Origin: Brevibacterium sp. CCUG 69071 | Lineage (GTDB): Bacteria > Actinomycetota > Actinomycetes > Actinomycetales > Brevibacteriaceae | NCBI RefSeq assembly: GCF_021023135.1 | Contig: NZ_PGFV01000001.1 | Location: 248,001-312,000, forward strand | Length of the DNA: 64,000 bases | Direction of reading: 5' to 3' | Shown here: positions 46,762-54,915 of the stretch, one piece after another | How the letters are laid out: each line of letters opens with the position of its first letter | Position numbering within the stretch: the stretch's first letter is position 1 | Notes under the pieces: model-generated | The model's database searches: none | What the model was told of the DNA's origin: nothing | What the model saw: the letters and a program-made list of their open reading frames with translations, nothing else | Program-made: the position numbers and the translations under genes

Positions 46762-46980
46762 GCTGGGCGAGTCTGCTCGACCGGCCTTGAGGCGCGCAGC
46801 AGCTGGATAACCTCACCGGAGCGTTGCGGCGCCACATCTTCGTCGACGGAGCTTCGCTCCTGCCGCCGGCGTGTTCGGCCTTGCCATTGTGAGCATGCCG
46901 CAAGGCAGGAGGTGCGCCTTGATGGCCGGTGCCGGAACGTGGTGGAGATCCGCTTCAACGTGAAGCAGGTGGCCAGTGCG
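46762..46980. other. Gap at the right end of the island
   Basis: No gene is seen. It holds repeat copy E and separates the DUF1801 gene from the convergent oxidoreductase. Confidence 0.5.
46939..46962 (+). repeat. ychF-terminus repeat, copy E
   Basis: Eight codons here read VVEIRFNV; the stop codon is replaced by AAG. The DNA matches copy D at 21 of 24 positions. It marks the right edge of the island. Confidence 0.7.
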
Positions 46981-47835
46981 TCACTGGATGTAGGAATCCT
47001 TCAGCTGATCGGTGATGCTGCGGGGTCTGCGCCCCAGGAGGCGCGTGAGCGTGGGATTCGAGGCCGAGAAATACCCGCTCCGCGTCGCCTGGAACATCGA
47101 CACGGTGAAGCGCGCGACCGCCTCGGGCACACCGCTGGATGTCGCTTCGGCCACCCAGGCCTCGTCGTCGATGACGACGCGATCGATGCGGCGACCGGCG
47201 ATATCTGAGGCGGAAGCAGCGAAGTCTGCGAGGGTGACCGGCTCAGGCAGCGTCAGATCGATCGGGCCGTCGAAGGGATCATCGGCCGTGAGGATCACCG
47301 CGGCGGCCTCTGCGGCATCGCGGCGATCGACCCAGGAGAAGGGGCCGTCGGCGGGCATGGCAATCACGCCGGTCTCCTGCCAAGCGCCGAGCAGCTGAGC
47401 GGGATCTCCGTAGAAGCCGTTGCGCAGCGAGGTCCAGTCGACTCCGGATTCTGATAGGTGCTGTTCGGTGGCGGCGTGGATCGCGAGCGGCGGGTAGGGA
47501 GAGTCGAACGCCGCCCCGTGGGTGCTCGTGTACAAGATCCGCTGAGCCCCTGCGTCGACGGCGGCATCAATCGCCCTGTGGTGCTGTGCGACGACGTCGG
47601 CAGTGAGGTCGCTGGAGGAGACAAGGAGCACCTGTTCGGCGTCAGCGTACGAATGACGCAGAGCCGCGGGATCGTCGTAGCTGCCCTGCCGTACGCGGAC
47701 TCCTCGATCCGCCAGGTGCGTCGCACTCGTGGGGTCGCGGACGCTGACGCCGATGTGGTGCGGAGGTATTCGTTTCAGGAGGTGGTCGACCGTTGCCCCG
47801 TTGAGGGTGCCTGTTGCTCCGGTGACGATGATCAT
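46981..47835 (-). CDS. NmrA/QorB-like NAD(P)-binding oxidoreductase
   Basis: The 284-residue protein is an atypical short-chain dehydrogenase. MIIVTGATGTLNGATVDHLL is the N-terminal nucleotide loop (GATGxxG), and RILYTSTHGA, an NGFYGD block and WVDRRDAAEAAAVIL are the standard later landmarks of QorB/NmrA-type proteins. These reduce quinones or sense NADP redox state. A TetR gene is divergent, with two palindromes between, so it is probably induced when the repressor releases. Confidence 0.88.
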   Translation of the reverse strand: MIIVTGATGTLNGATVDHLLKRIPPHHIGVSVRDPTSATHLADRGVRVRQGSYDDPAALRHSYADAEQVLLVSSSDLTADVVAQHHRAIDAAVDAGAQRILYTSTHGAAFDSPYPPLAIHAATEQHLSESGVDWTSLRNGFYGDPAQLLGAWQETGVIAMPADGPFSWVDRRDAAEAAAVILTADDPFDGPIDLTLPEPVTLADFAASASDIAGRRIDRVVIDDEAWVAEATSSGVPEAVARFTVSMFQATRSGYFSASNPTLTRLLGRRPRSITDQLKDSYIQ

Positions 47836-47908
47836 CCGCGTGCCTTTCGTGTGGGCGGTGACTCGACGGGTGCTCTGAGCTCACGTCGGTCAGGTGGCGA
47901 ATCTGAAG

Positions 47909-47974
47909 TTGACTCACCGAGTCAATTTCATGATGGCCCCATCTTGCACTAACTTGACTGCTAGGATCAAGTTA
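47909..47974. promoter_or_regulatory. Two palindromic operators, oxidoreductase / TetR
   Basis: TTGACTCACCGAGTCAA (47909-47925) is a perfect 7-3-7 palindrome. TAACTTGA (47950-47957) and TCAAGTTA (47967-47974) are 8-base arms around nine bases. Both lie between the divergent genes and suit TetR autoregulation. Confidence 0.7.
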
Positions 47975-48001
47975 ATTGTCCATGCGGAAGGAAGCTTCAT
48001 C

Positions 48002-48598
48002 GTGTCCGACTCCAGTGGTGCGCCGACCCTCCGTTCGGATGCCCGACGAAACGTCGATCGAATCCGCTCTGCTGCGGTTCAGGTGTTTCGTGAGCAGGGG
48101 TTCTCTGCGCCGCTCGAGGATGTCGCCGCGGCCGCCGAGGTGAGCAAGGCGACGATCTTCAATCGGCTCGGCGGGAGGCTCGGGCTGATCGATGCCGTCA
48201 TCGACGAGGTCGTCGCGGTGGAGCTGCGCAATGTCATCGAGGATGCGCGATCCGTTGTTGATATCCGAGAGCGGATCTGTAGGTACATCGTGGCACTCCG
48301 TGACCTGCAGTATCGACTTCCAGCGGTCAACGATGTCCTGTTGCAGGAGTATCGCGACTCCGAGCCGCTGCTCGCCCTGTGTCATGCCGGAACGGCGTTC
48401 CATGACAGCCTGGTCGCTGAAGGCCTGGCTGCAGGTGTCCTGACTGCCGACATCACGCCGGCAGACTTTCAGGCACTCGCCCGAGACAACGCCCTGGCTC
48501 TCAAGCACGGCGGCCGGCCGCCTCGCGCCGACTACGATCGACGGACCGCATTCGTGCTCAAGGGGATCTGCGCATCGTCATGTGCCTCCGCCTCGTGA
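48002..48598 (+). CDS. TetR/AcrR-family repressor
   Basis: GTG 48002 is the start, with GGAAGGAAG about 7 bases upstream, giving 198 residues. The N-terminal helix-turn-helix is clear: NVDRIRSAAVQVFREQGFSA then LEDVAAAAEVSKATIFNRLG (about 16-57). The C-terminal ligand domain is of the type found in quinone- or electrophile-responsive repressors. Its divergent partner is the QorB-like oxidoreductase, the likely target. Confidence 0.9.
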   Translation: MSDSSGAPTLRSDARRNVDRIRSAAVQVFREQGFSAPLEDVAAAAEVSKATIFNRLGGRLGLIDAVIDEVVAVELRNVIEDARSVVDIRERICRYIVALRDLQYRLPAVNDVLLQEYRDSEPLLALCHAGTAFHDSLVAEGLAAGVLTADITPADFQALARDNALALKHGGRPPRADYDRRTAFVLKGICASSCASAS

Positions 48599-48643
48599 CA
48601 TGAGGCGACAATGCTGCTGTGTCGATGCGGTGCCTGTCGGCCC

Positions 48644-49684
48644 TCAGCCCTTCACCGCAGCCAGCTCCTCCCGAAGCAGCTTCGTCCCCGCACTCAGAGC
48701 GCTCATCTTCGACAGCGCGACATCACGTGCGAACGGGGCCATGCCGCAGTTCGTGCTCGGAATGAGCTTATCCGCGTCGACGAATTTCAGCGCCTTCCGC
48801 AGAGTGGCCGCGACCTCCTCCGGTGTCTCGATGGTCTCGTTCGCCACGTCGATGGCGCCGAGCATGACCTTCTTGCCGCGGATCAGCTCGATGAGGTCCA
48901 TCGGGACATGGGAGTTCTGGCATTCGAGTGAGACGATGTCGATGCTCGAACGCTGCAGAAGAGGGAATGACTCCTCGTACTGGCGCCACTCGGACCCGAG
49001 GGACGCCTTCCAGTCGTTGTTGGCCTTGATCCCGTATCCGTAGCAGATGTGCACGGCGGTCTCGGCACGCAGACCTTCTGCTGCCCGCTCGAGCGCGGCG
49101 ACACCCCAGTCCTTCATATCCTCGAAGAAGACATTGAACGCGGGCTCGTCGAACTGGATGATGTCCACCCCAGCCGCTTCCAGATCCTTCGCCTCCTGAT
49201 TGAGGAGTGTGGCGAATTCCCAGGCGAGTTTCTCGCGGCTCTTGTAGTGGTCGTCATAGAGGGTGTCGATCATCGTCATCGGTCCGGGCAGAGCCCACTT
49301 GATCGGCTGATCGGTCTGCTGACGGAGGAACTTCGCATCGTCGACGAACACCGGCTTCTCGCGGCTCACGGCGCTGACCACCGTGGGCACGCTGGCGTCA
49401 TAGCGGTCGCGGATGCGCACCGTCTCGCGCTTCTCGAAATCAACTCCGCTGAGATGCTCGATGAAGGTCGTGACGAAATGCTGACGGGTCTGCTCTCCGT
49501 CGCTGACGATGTCGATGCCGCGGTTGGTCTGCTCATGAGTCGAGATGCGCAGGGCATCGCGCCTGCCCTCGACCAAGGCCTCACCCTGGAGATTCCAGGG
49601 CGACCACAGGGCCTCCGGCTGCGCGAGCCAGGACGGCTTCGGCAGACTGCCGACGATCGAGGTGGGCAACAGCGGCTGCGTCAT
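48644..49684 (-). CDS. mesD: Folate-independent methionine synthase core protein MesD
   Basis: The 346-residue protein resembles the C-terminal catalytic half of MetE: LPTSIVGSLPKP at the start, the zinc-ligand blocks VHICYGYG and STNCGMAP, and LECQNSHVP. It lacks the N-terminal folate half. Its partner is a DUF1852 protein, which is the hallmark of the MesD/MesX system, a described folate-independent and oxygen-dependent methionine synthase. The start ATG has AGGAGAAG upstream, located after the mesX stop; mesX and mesD form an operon with a 17-base gap. Confidence 0.88.
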   Translation of the reverse strand: MTQPLLPTSIVGSLPKPSWLAQPEALWSPWNLQGEALVEGRRDALRISTHEQTNRGIDIVSDGEQTRQHFVTTFIEHLSGVDFEKRETVRIRDRYDASVPTVVSAVSREKPVFVDDAKFLRQQTDQPIKWALPGPMTMIDTLYDDHYKSREKLAWEFATLLNQEAKDLEAAGVDIIQFDEPAFNVFFEDMKDWGVAALERAAEGLRAETAVHICYGYGIKANNDWKASLGSEWRQYEESFPLLQRSSIDIVSLECQNSHVPMDLIELIRGKKVMLGAIDVANETIETPEEVAATLRKALKFVDADKLIPSTNCGMAPFARDVALSKMSALSAGTKLLREELAAVKG

Positions 49685-49701
49685 CGATTCTTCTCCTGCG
49701 C

Positions 49702-50694
49702 TCATGCGACTGGAACGGGTTGGTCGGATGCCCACTGCTCGAGCATTTCACGGTGCGGGTTGACGAAGTGCTCCTCGGTGAACTTCCCCTGTTGGATTCC
49801 GAACTGGCTGCGTTCGACGCGGTCGTAGGTGACTGGTGTCTCCGAGAAGTCCTGCCGGTCCAAGGTGGGTCGGTAGATCTCTCCGGCGGCCGCGTTCGCG
49901 TTGTAGATCTCGGGGCGATAGATCTTCTGGAAGGTCTCCATCGTGCTGATCGTGCCGATGAGCTGCAGGTCGGAGTAATCGCTGAGGAGGTCGCCGCGGT
50001 GATAGAAGGCGAGTGGTGCGACGCTGCCGGGCGGCATGAAGTATCGCACCTGCATCCCCATCTTCGCGAAGTAGTCATCGGTCAGAGAGTAGTCGTCCTG
50101 CCGGTACTCGACTCCGAGGATCGGGTGGCGAGCGTCGGTCTGCTGGTACGTCTTGCTTGTCGACACGCTGATGCAGATCACGGGTGCCACCTGGAAGCGT
50201 TCCCGGTAGGCGGGGGAGTCGAGGAAGTGCTGGAAGAGTTTGCCATGCAGATCACCGAAGTCATCGGGGACAGTGAACTCGGCCGCGGCCTCATTGGCCG
50301 CCGGCAGTCGCACGCTGAAGTCGAAATCGCGGACATAGGACGAGAAATTGTTCCCGACGATCCCAGGATGGCGCTGACCGGTCAGTCGGTCGTTGATCTG
50401 AATATCAAGGACCTCGAGAAGCGGGAACTCCTGCTTGCGACTATCCGAGGTGAAATGCAGCCCTCCGGAGACGATGTCGAGATCGAGAGCATAGCGATCC
50501 CGATCGGGGTTGTCCCACGATGCGAGCTCATTGAAGCGGCGATTGATGGTGCTCAGGGCGATGCGGAGGTTCTGCTGACGGTTCTCGCCCCTGGCGAGGT
50601 TGGCGAAGTTCGTAGTCGCCCGCGAGCTCTCCGCCGGCGAGTAGTCCTCGTCGAATCGAGTCGTGGTGATGCTGAACGTGAATTCAGGTGTCAT
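49702..50694 (-). CDS. mesX: DUF1852 protein, methionine synthase partner MesX
   Basis: This 330-residue protein opens with MTPEFTFSITTTRFDEDYSP and contains NFANLARGENRQQNLR and QRHPGIVGNNFSSYVRDFDF, the typical blocks of DUF1852. MesX is required together with MesD for methyl transfer to homocysteine; it may supply the methyl donor by oxygen-dependent chemistry. The start ATG at 50694 has a weak ribosome site. The divergent LysR gene probably controls the operon. Confidence 0.87.
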   Translation of the reverse strand: MTPEFTFSITTTRFDEDYSPAESSRATTNFANLARGENRQQNLRIALSTINRRFNELASWDNPDRDRYALDLDIVSGGLHFTSDSRKQEFPLLEVLDIQINDRLTGQRHPGIVGNNFSSYVRDFDFSVRLPAANEAAAEFTVPDDFGDLHGKLFQHFLDSPAYRERFQVAPVICISVSTSKTYQQTDARHPILGVEYRQDDYSLTDDYFAKMGMQVRYFMPPGSVAPLAFYHRGDLLSDYSDLQLIGTISTMETFQKIYRPEIYNANAAAGEIYRPTLDRQDFSETPVTYDRVERSQFGIQQGKFTEEHFVNPHREMLEQWASDQPVPVA

Positions 50695-50817
50695 GAACGT
50701 CCGTTTCGCTGGTTGATCGGCCGTTTGTAGCCGCTTGCAAAGCTGTGATCCATCCTGCACGTCCCGAGCGGTCATCGGGTAACTCGGGTGAGCTATGGAT
50801 TCCTATAGTCTTGGTCT
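50695..50817. promoter_or_regulatory. mesX / LysR divergent promoter
   Basis: CTATGGATTCCTATAG (50793-50808) is a near-palindrome of the kind LysR proteins bind, ending 10 bases before the LysR start. It is placed for autorepression plus activation of mesX. Confidence 0.45.
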
Positions 50818-51765
50818 ATGTCCCGAGGTCTGAAGAACATCACGCTGCTGCAACTCCAGTACTTCATCGAGGTCGCCTCGGAAGGGTCGATCACCGCCGC
50901 TGCCGATCTCCTCTATGTCTCCCAGCCGACCATGTCTGCCGCGATGAAGGACCTTGAGACCCGCGTGGATCGCGCTCTGCTCGTCCGCTCCGCCCGCGGG
51001 GTGACGCTGACCGACGACGGTGTGGAGTTCCTCGGCTATGCCCGACAGGTCGTCGAGCAGGTGGAACTCCTCGAGCAGCACTACCTCGGTCGCCCGCCGT
51101 CACGGCGTCTGCTCGGGGTGTCGGCGCAGCACTACTCCTTCGTCGTCGATGCCTTCGTCCGGATGGTCAAGGCCAGCGATGCGGCCGAATACGAATTCTC
51201 ACTCCGAGAGACGCGCACATGGGACATCATCGAAGACGTCCGCACACTCCGCAGCGAGCTCGGCATCCTCTACCGAAACGACTTCAACAGGAAGGTCATC
51301 GACAAGCTGCTGCGGGATTCCGGGCTGGTGTTCCACCCGCTCTTCCGTGCCGCTCCGCATATCTTCATCTCTCGGACGAACCCGCTTGCCGCGCGGGATC
51401 GCGTGACTCTCGACGACCTCGCCGAACTGCCGCGACTCACCTTCGATCAGGGCGCGAACAACTCGTTCTCCTTCGCCGAGGAGATCCTCTCCACGCTGTC
51501 GAGCAGACAGGAGATTAGGGTCTCTGACCGTGCGACCATCTTCAACCTGATGATCGGACTCGACGGTTACACCATCTCGACGGGCATCATCAGCGACGAC
51601 CTCGATCCGGCGATCGTCGCGATTCCGCTCGAGGTCGACGAACGCATCGAGATCGGCTGGATCGATCATTCGGGGATCCCCCTGACCGACCAGGCGCGGC
51701 GCTACCTCGACGAAGTCCGGGCCGTCGTCGCCGGATTCGGCATCGCGCTGCTCGACCAGCCATAA
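50818..51765 (+). CDS. LysR-family regulator divergent from mesXD
   Basis: The 315-residue protein has the N-terminal winged HTH (about 7-65; LLQLQYFIEVASEGSITAAA, VSQPTMSAAMKDLE) and a periplasmic-binding-protein-like effector domain (about 98-300). The position suggests control of methionine synthesis genes, possibly sensing a sulfur metabolite; this is inference from divergence only. No other transcription factor is close to mesXD. Confidence 0.9.
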   Translation: MSRGLKNITLLQLQYFIEVASEGSITAAADLLYVSQPTMSAAMKDLETRVDRALLVRSARGVTLTDDGVEFLGYARQVVEQVELLEQHYLGRPPSRRLLGVSAQHYSFVVDAFVRMVKASDAAEYEFSLRETRTWDIIEDVRTLRSELGILYRNDFNRKVIDKLLRDSGLVFHPLFRAAPHIFISRTNPLAARDRVTLDDLAELPRLTFDQGANNSFSFAEEILSTLSSRQEIRVSDRATIFNLMIGLDGYTISTGIISDDLDPAIVAIPLEVDERIEIGWIDHSGIPLTDQARRYLDEVRAVVAGFGIALLDQP

Positions 51766-51807
51766 CCGCTGACAGCGCCGAGGCGGTTCCCAGTTCCGTC
51801 GAGGTCG

Positions 51808-52305
51808 TCAGTTCGTCACTGCTCCCGCCGCATAGGCCGCCTGACCGACGTGCTGGATCGCGTCGTCGATGATCGAGATGAGACGAACTCCGCGAGTGAC
51901 TGCGGGAGTCCAGTTCTCGTCGATGACCTCATCGAGGTCGGATTCGCTGAGCCCGCCGACATACCGGCCCAGAGCGGAGAGCGTGGCGTGGAGGTAGTCG
52001 CCCAGCAGTCCCTGATCGTCGACGACGACCTGTGTCGCCTGTTCTCGGGTGTGCCCGTAGCCGACGGAATCGCCGATCTCGCCGAGATCGAACCGGTCCC
52101 GGAAGTCCTCCCACACCTCGGTGCCGCCGGTGAGGTCGGCCAGCTGCACATCGGCTTCGCGCCCGCTGTGCCACAGCAGCCAGGCAACGGAATTGGGATG
52201 CCCGTCGGAATGGGCGTTGAGCTGCTCCGAGGTGAGCTCGGGCAGAGCTCTGGCCGCATCCACTGGGCGCTGGGCAAGGTCGGTGAGAATCTCGATGCTG
52301 TTCAT
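51808..52305 (-). CDS. DinB-fold (DUF664-like) protein
   Basis: The 165-residue protein is a four-helix DinB-type metalloprotein: SVAWLLWHSGREADVQLADL (about 39-58) holds the first histidine, and IIDDAIQHVGQAAYAAG near the C-terminus the second pair region. In actinobacteria this group includes mycothiol-dependent transferases, which would suit the mca-bearing host. It converges on the LysR gene. The substrate is unknown. Confidence 0.82.
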   Translation of the reverse strand: MNSIEILTDLAQRPVDAARALPELTSEQLNAHSDGHPNSVAWLLWHSGREADVQLADLTGGTEVWEDFRDRFDLGEIGDSVGYGHTREQATQVVVDDQGLLGDYLHATLSALGRYVGGLSESDLDEVIDENWTPAVTRGVRLISIIDDAIQHVGQAAYAAGAVTN

Positions 52306-52368
52306 AGGGCCATTGTGCTCCGCACAGGCCCACCTGTCATCCGAACGGTCTCAATCGGGCAGAAGATC

Positions 52369-52812
52369 TCAGTCGGTGCCGGGGCGGCGTCGATTGCGTT
52401 TGATCTCCGATCGCCGCTGCTCGCTGCGCGCCCGTCTGCGTCGTGAATTCCGGGACGGTTTGGTGGCACGCCTAAGGACGGGCGGAGCCAGTGCCTCACG
52501 AATCAGTTCGGCCAGTCGCTGCCGCGCCGCCTGACGGTTCTGCAGCTGGGACCGTTGATCTTCGACGGTGACGGTGAGCACCGTCCCGGCCAATCGCGAG
52601 GCCAGAGCGGACAGCAGCCGTGCCCGCTGGACCTCATCGAAGGCCCCGCAGGACCCGAGGTCGAGGCTGAGCTGGACCCGCGTGTCAGAGGTGTTCACGT
52701 GTTGACCGCCCGGGCCCGAAGAGCGAGAGAACTGCTCGACGAGTTCGGCGGCCGGGATCACCAACCCCTGGGGAGCACCCGGGCCGGAGGTGATGCGCAG
52801 ATCTTCGGCCAC
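52369..52812 (-). CDS. arfB: Alternative ribosome-rescue factor ArfB
   Basis: ArfB hydrolyses peptidyl-tRNA on stalled ribosomes. The 147-residue product has SSGPGGQHVNTSDT with the catalytic GGQ at 35-37 and the basic C-terminal tail (about 110-145, RRRARSEQRRSEIKRNRRR) that enters the empty mRNA channel. Length is standard. It ends just after the acyltransferase gene on the same strand, separated by only 3 bases. Confidence 0.94.
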   Translation of the reverse strand: MAEDLRITSGPGAPQGLVIPAAELVEQFSRSSGPGGQHVNTSDTRVQLSLDLGSCGAFDEVQRARLLSALASRLAGTVLTVTVEDQRSQLQNRQAARQRLAELIREALAPPVLRRATKPSRNSRRRRARSEQRRSEIKRNRRRPGTD

Positions 52813-52815
52813 GAC

Positions 52816-53454
52816 TCAGTCCGCCTCGGTCCCTTCGGCGTCGCTGCCGTCACCCGTGCGGCTCTGGCCGTCACGCTTGTCCGGATCCTCCTCGCGCAGC
52901 CTCGGGACAACCTGCTGATCGGGCCTGATGCCTACCTTGTCGGCATAGAAGGCGCGAATCCGGTCCATGTCCCCGCCGATGTCTCCGCTCATCTCAATGG
53001 TCGGCCCCAAGCCGGTCGTACCCGTCGCCGAATCGACGAACCCGAGGGTGACCGGCATGCCGGTGGCCATCGCGATCCGGTGGAAACCGGACTTCCAGTG
53101 AGTGTGCCCGCCGCGCGTGCCGTCGGGGGTGACGACGAGGCCGAAGACCTCACCGGCATGGACACGGTCGACCACCTCGGCGACGATCTTGCTGGGATCA
53201 GTTCGATCCACAGGAATCCCACCGAGGCCGCGCATGATCGGACCCCGCCACCCGGTGAACAGACTCTTCTTGCCCAGCCAATGGACCTCGACGCCCAGGG
53301 TCCAGGCGATGGAGAGCATGATGGGAAAGTCCCAGTTCGAGGTGTGCGGTGCGCCGATGAGGATCGTGGGCCGCTTGGGGGCGGGCTCGGTGACGAGCTT
53401 CCATCGGCTGAAGGTCCAGAAGGCGCGGGCGGCGAGGCGACGAAGCATGCTCAC
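52816..53454 (-). CDS. PlsC-like 1-acyl-glycerol-phosphate acyltransferase family
   Basis: The 212-residue protein has the acyltransferase HX4D motif HTSNWD (H37, D42), the glycerol-phosphate-binding-like RGLGGIPVDRTDP and TPDGTRG in place of the usual EGTRS. No membrane helix beyond a weak N-terminal segment is seen. The family transfers fatty acyl chains to glycerol-type acceptors. A short charged tail (about 180-212) is disordered. An ATG two codons later is an alternative start. Confidence 0.86.
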   Translation of the reverse strand: MSMLRRLAARAFWTFSRWKLVTEPAPKRPTILIGAPHTSNWDFPIMLSIAWTLGVEVHWLGKKSLFTGWRGPIMRGLGGIPVDRTDPSKIVAEVVDRVHAGEVFGLVVTPDGTRGGHTHWKSGFHRIAMATGMPVTLGFVDSATGTTGLGPTIEMSGDIGGDMDRIRAFYADKVGIRPDQQVVPRLREEDPDKRDGQSRTGDGSDAEGTEAD

Positions 53455-53481
53455 TACGGTAGAGCACGGAGGTCGGCGAAC

Positions 53482-54072
53482 CTATCGGAAATCGTGGAGG
53501 CGTCCCGAATAGCGGGCATGAGCCGCCACGAGGAGAGAGAAGAGACGGCGGTGGTTGAGGGCGAATCTGTATCTGAGGTAGAGCTCGCGCCTGTTCGGGT
53601 CCTTCAGCCCGCAGTGGAGAGCCCCCTCGGGCGTGAGGACGTATCTTAGGGTTCGGGGCAGTGCCCAGGACCCCGGAGAGTCGGGCTTCGAGCAGACGAA
53701 ACCTTCGATCTCCCGCCACGGCAGAAACGTCTGCGGCAGGGCGATCCCACGTCGGGTTTCGACGATTCCGTCCCGGGTGAGCACCAGGGCAGGTGAGCGA
53801 ACCCTCCCGATGGCCACGGCGATGGGGGCGAGCACCAGGCAGCCGAGGATGCCCACCACAAAGGCCCAGACTCGGAGATTGAACACGTAGAGGGCCCAAC
53901 TTGTGCCCTCTTCGATCCCACCCCTGACCATGAGGAAGAAGATCCCGAGTAGGAACAGCCCTGTGACGAGGGCGAGGACGAGGGTGCCGTATTTCTTCGA
54001 TGCCGGAATGGTGATGCTGCCACCGTGGTCGAGCCGGTGGATGACGGCAGCGGGGGTGAGATCTCTCGACAT
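53482..54072 (-). CDS. Two-helix membrane protein with PH-like domain
   Basis: ATG 54072 is taken; a much longer open frame upstream is non-coding in character. The 196-residue product has two helices (about 30-50 and 62-88) and then a beta-rich domain in which LVLTRDGIVETRRG and FLPWREIEGFVC have the pattern of bacterial PH-like domains. It resembles STM3941-type proteins in plan. Function unknown. It is divergent from the next gene. Confidence 0.68.
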   Translation of the reverse strand: MSRDLTPAAVIHRLDHGGSITIPASKKYGTLVLALVTGLFLLGIFFLMVRGGIEEGTSWALYVFNLRVWAFVVGILGCLVLAPIAVAIGRVRSPALVLTRDGIVETRRGIALPQTFLPWREIEGFVCSKPDSPGSWALPRTLRYVLTPEGALHCGLKDPNRRELYLRYRFALNHRRLFSLLVAAHARYSGRLHDFR

Positions 54073-54159
54073 GAACTCGAGTTTAGTCAGCGGCGGGAGT
54101 CTTCTGTGCAGACGCCGAATTCCCCCATCTCGAGGCCACGGCTCGGTAAGGTCGGTCGC

Positions 54160-54840
54160 ATGGGACTCAACGCCGACATCCTCATTGCGGACTCTCGACT
54201 TCGCGACGACCACCTGATGGCACTCGGCTTGAAGCCGCTGGACCGGCAGATCCGGGCCGAGGAGGTGCTGCTGACGCCCGCGGACGAGCGGACGTGCGTT
54301 GTTCGTGCGGAATCGAGCACGATCATCATCGATGGGGGAGAGGCCCTCGCCGAGGCGGTCGATGCGGAATCGCTCGCAGTGCCCGGGAAGGTCCATTTCG
54401 CCGCCTCGGTCTCGAGTGTGGGCTTCGTCGACTTCTGCGTCTTCGCCGATGGGCAGACCGTTCGTCATCTCCGGGAGGAAGACGGGGAGACGACTATCGA
54501 CGAAGGTCGCCCGGTACCGGGCGAGGAGCTGATCCGAGTCCCCGCCGACGACGGTGATGCCGAGCAGGCTGCCGACGGACGCGCGAACCCCGAGGCGGTG
54601 GCGGAGGGCGAGACGGTGGCGGAGGGCGAGACGGAACTCGACGGGGACCTCCTCATCGAGAAGCTGACCGTGATCGCCGGTCTGCCAGAGTCGCTCGATC
54701 TGTTCGCACTCACAGGTGAGGGCTTCGACGCTGCCGCAGTCGCCCCCGAGCCGGAGTTCGAGACCGGCGTCGATGGGGACGCGGCGCGAACCAGCGGGGG
54801 AAGGAAGCCCGGTTTCCTCTCCCGCCTGCTCGGTCGCTGA
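54160..54840 (+). CDS. Hypothetical acidic protein
   Basis: I do not recognise this 226-residue protein. The N-terminal 125 residues (MGLNADILIADSRLRDDHL...) look like a folded alpha/beta domain with VGFVDFCVFADG; a conserved-looking basic end (GRKPGFLSRLLGR) closes the protein. Between them is an acidic linker with a short tandem repeat (VAEGETVAEGET, about 148-160). No signal peptide. Function unknown. Confidence 0.68.
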   Translation: MGLNADILIADSRLRDDHLMALGLKPLDRQIRAEEVLLTPADERTCVVRAESSTIIIDGGEALAEAVDAESLAVPGKVHFAASVSSVGFVDFCVFADGQTVRHLREEDGETTIDEGRPVPGEELIRVPADDGDAEQAADGRANPEAVAEGETVAEGETELDGDLLIEKLTVIAGLPESLDLFALTGEGFDAAAVAPEPEFETGVDGDAARTSGGRKPGFLSRLLGR

Positions 54841-54915
54841 GGCTCCGGGGAATAAAGTCGAGCTCGTCTCGGCTGTGGTGAGAAGCAAGAGCTGTCGTCA
54901 ACGAAGGAGAATCAC

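Noticed and set aside
53482..54888. A 468-residue minus-strand protein covering this span
   Set aside because: Only the part after the ATG at 54072 has protein character; the upstream part is the antisense of the hypothetical gene at 54160-54840.
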